A DNA stretch of 64,000 nucleotides. It comes from Ecdyonurus torrentis. Taxonomy: Eukaryota > Arthropoda > Insecta > Ephemeroptera > Heptageniidae. Of the stretch, positions 63,115-64,000 are shown piece by piece. How positions within the stretch are numbered: position 1 is the stretch's first letter; each line of letters opens with the position of its first letter. The notes beneath the pieces are model-generated. The model did no database searches and had not been told where the DNA came from. It saw only the letters and a program-made list of their open reading frames with translations. Where the stretch lies: NCBI GenBank assembly GCA_949318235.1, contig OX439135.1, positions 27,660,587 to 27,724,586 on the forward strand, written 5' to 3'. The position numbers and the translations under genes are program-made.

Positions 63115-64000
63115 GTGACGCCATCACTAACTATTATTTTGATTTTATTGTTGTATGAAGTAGATAAGTGACGTCATCACTGACTATCAATTTGACTTTA
63201 GTATTGTATGAAGTAGATAAGTGACGTCATCACTGACTATTAACTTGACTATAGTTGTGTATGAAGTAGATATGTGACGTTATCACTAACTATCATCTTG
63301 ACTTTAGTTGTGTATAAATTAGATATGTGACGTTATCACTAACTATCTACTAGTATTAAGTAGCGAATGAAGTAGATATGTGACGTCATCACGGACTATC
63401 ATCTTGACTTTAATAGTTTATGAAGGAGATAAGTTACGCCATCACTGACTTACAACTTGACTTTAGTAGTGTATGGAAAAGATAAGTGAGTTATCACTGA
63501 CTATCAACTTGACTTTAGTGGTATATGAAGTAAATAAGTGACGCAATCACTGACTATCAACTTGACTTTAGTTATGTAGGAAGTAGAAAAGTGACGTCAT
63601 CACTGACTATTTATTTGAGTTTAGTTCTGTATGAAGTAGATAAGTGACGGCATCACAGACTATCAACTTGTCTTTAGTAGTGTATGAAGTAAATATGTAA
63701 CGTCTTGACTGACTATCATCTTGACTTAAGTAGTGTATGAAGTAGATATGTGACATCATCTCTGTCTATCAACTTGACTGTAGTAGTGTATGATGTAGAT
63801 AAGTGACGTCATCACTGATTATCATCTTGACTTTAGTTGTGTATGAAGTAGATAAATGACGTTATTACTAAATTTCATCTTGACTTTTGTAGTGTATGAA
63901 GTAGATAAGTGACGTCATCACTGACAATCAACTTGACTTTAGTAGTTTATGGAGTAATTAAGTGACATCATCACTGACTATTAACTTGTCTTTAGTATTT
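63115..64000 (+). repeat. Satellite B block, copy of B3 (cut by window end)
   Basis: Matches 12118-13003 with the same entry unit and the same variant units (GTGAGTTATCACTGAC, GGAAAAGATAAG). It continues beyond the window. Confidence 0.9.

Larger units (their letters stand above)
58870..64000 (+). repeat. Right copy of a ~51-kb-spaced segmental duplication
   Basis: Collinear with 7,920-13,003 at an offset of 50,952 bp to about 61,530, then 50,996-50,997 bp after the 44-bp indel. It shares private features: the 176-bp units, the 40-bp spacer, the ATAC insertion in A'1, every A/B junction and the order of B units. In the 540 bp from 8,165 I count about five differences. It runs off the window end. 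Confidence 0.93.

Overview
This window is eukaryotic, AT-rich satellite heterochromatin. I see no protein-coding gene, tRNA, rRNA or CRISPR array that I can support. The open frames present are short chance frames inside repeats. The transposon types (an LTR element primed by tRNA-Leu, a TA-targeting mariner-type MITE, an 8-bp-TSD hAT-type MITE) and the lack of genes suggest an invertebrate, perhaps an insect, and pericentromeric, centromeric or sex/B-chromosome heterochromatin. The species cannot be named from the sequence.

Two unrelated satellites make up about 92% of the window. Satellite A has a ~342-bp monomer with XbaI (TCTAGA) and XhoI (CTCGAG) sites in most units. Satellite B has a ~53-bp monomer whose core GTGACGTCATCACTGAC contains the CRE/ATF palindrome TGACGTCA. 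Layout: 1-8187 is a forward A array with a five-monomer higher-order repeat (HOR) of 1,711-1,712 bp. 8188-8680 holds three units of a divergent 176-bp relative of A. 8681-8721 is a short non-satellite spacer. 8722-33818 is a mosaic of B blocks alternating with A blocks that are always inverted and always enter and leave A at the same phase. 33819-59139 is a second forward A array with nested HORs (2.4, 2.7, 3.4 and 5.1 kb). 59140-64000 repeats 8188-13003 almost exactly, so the window spans one period of a ~51-kb segmental duplication.

Three mobile elements interrupt the mosaic. A non-autonomous LTR retroelement lies at 18057-21612, with TG...CA LTRs, a tRNA-Leu-type primer site and a polypurine tract but no gag/pol. 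A 1,002-bp mariner-type MITE with long inverted repeats lies at 22353-23354. A 528-bp hAT-type MITE lies at 23457-23984. Paralogous copies of the flanking satellite at 13.9-14.8 kb are empty, so these insertions are younger than the local duplication.

The most notable points are: a field of roughly 290 B units presenting CRE-like octamers; phase-locked, antiparallel A blocks inside B; the matching CRE-containing segment in the LTR; and evidence that the 342-bp A unit may be an old dimer of a ~171-176-bp ancestor. All periods, offsets and junctions were read by eye from the sequence; identities are estimates.
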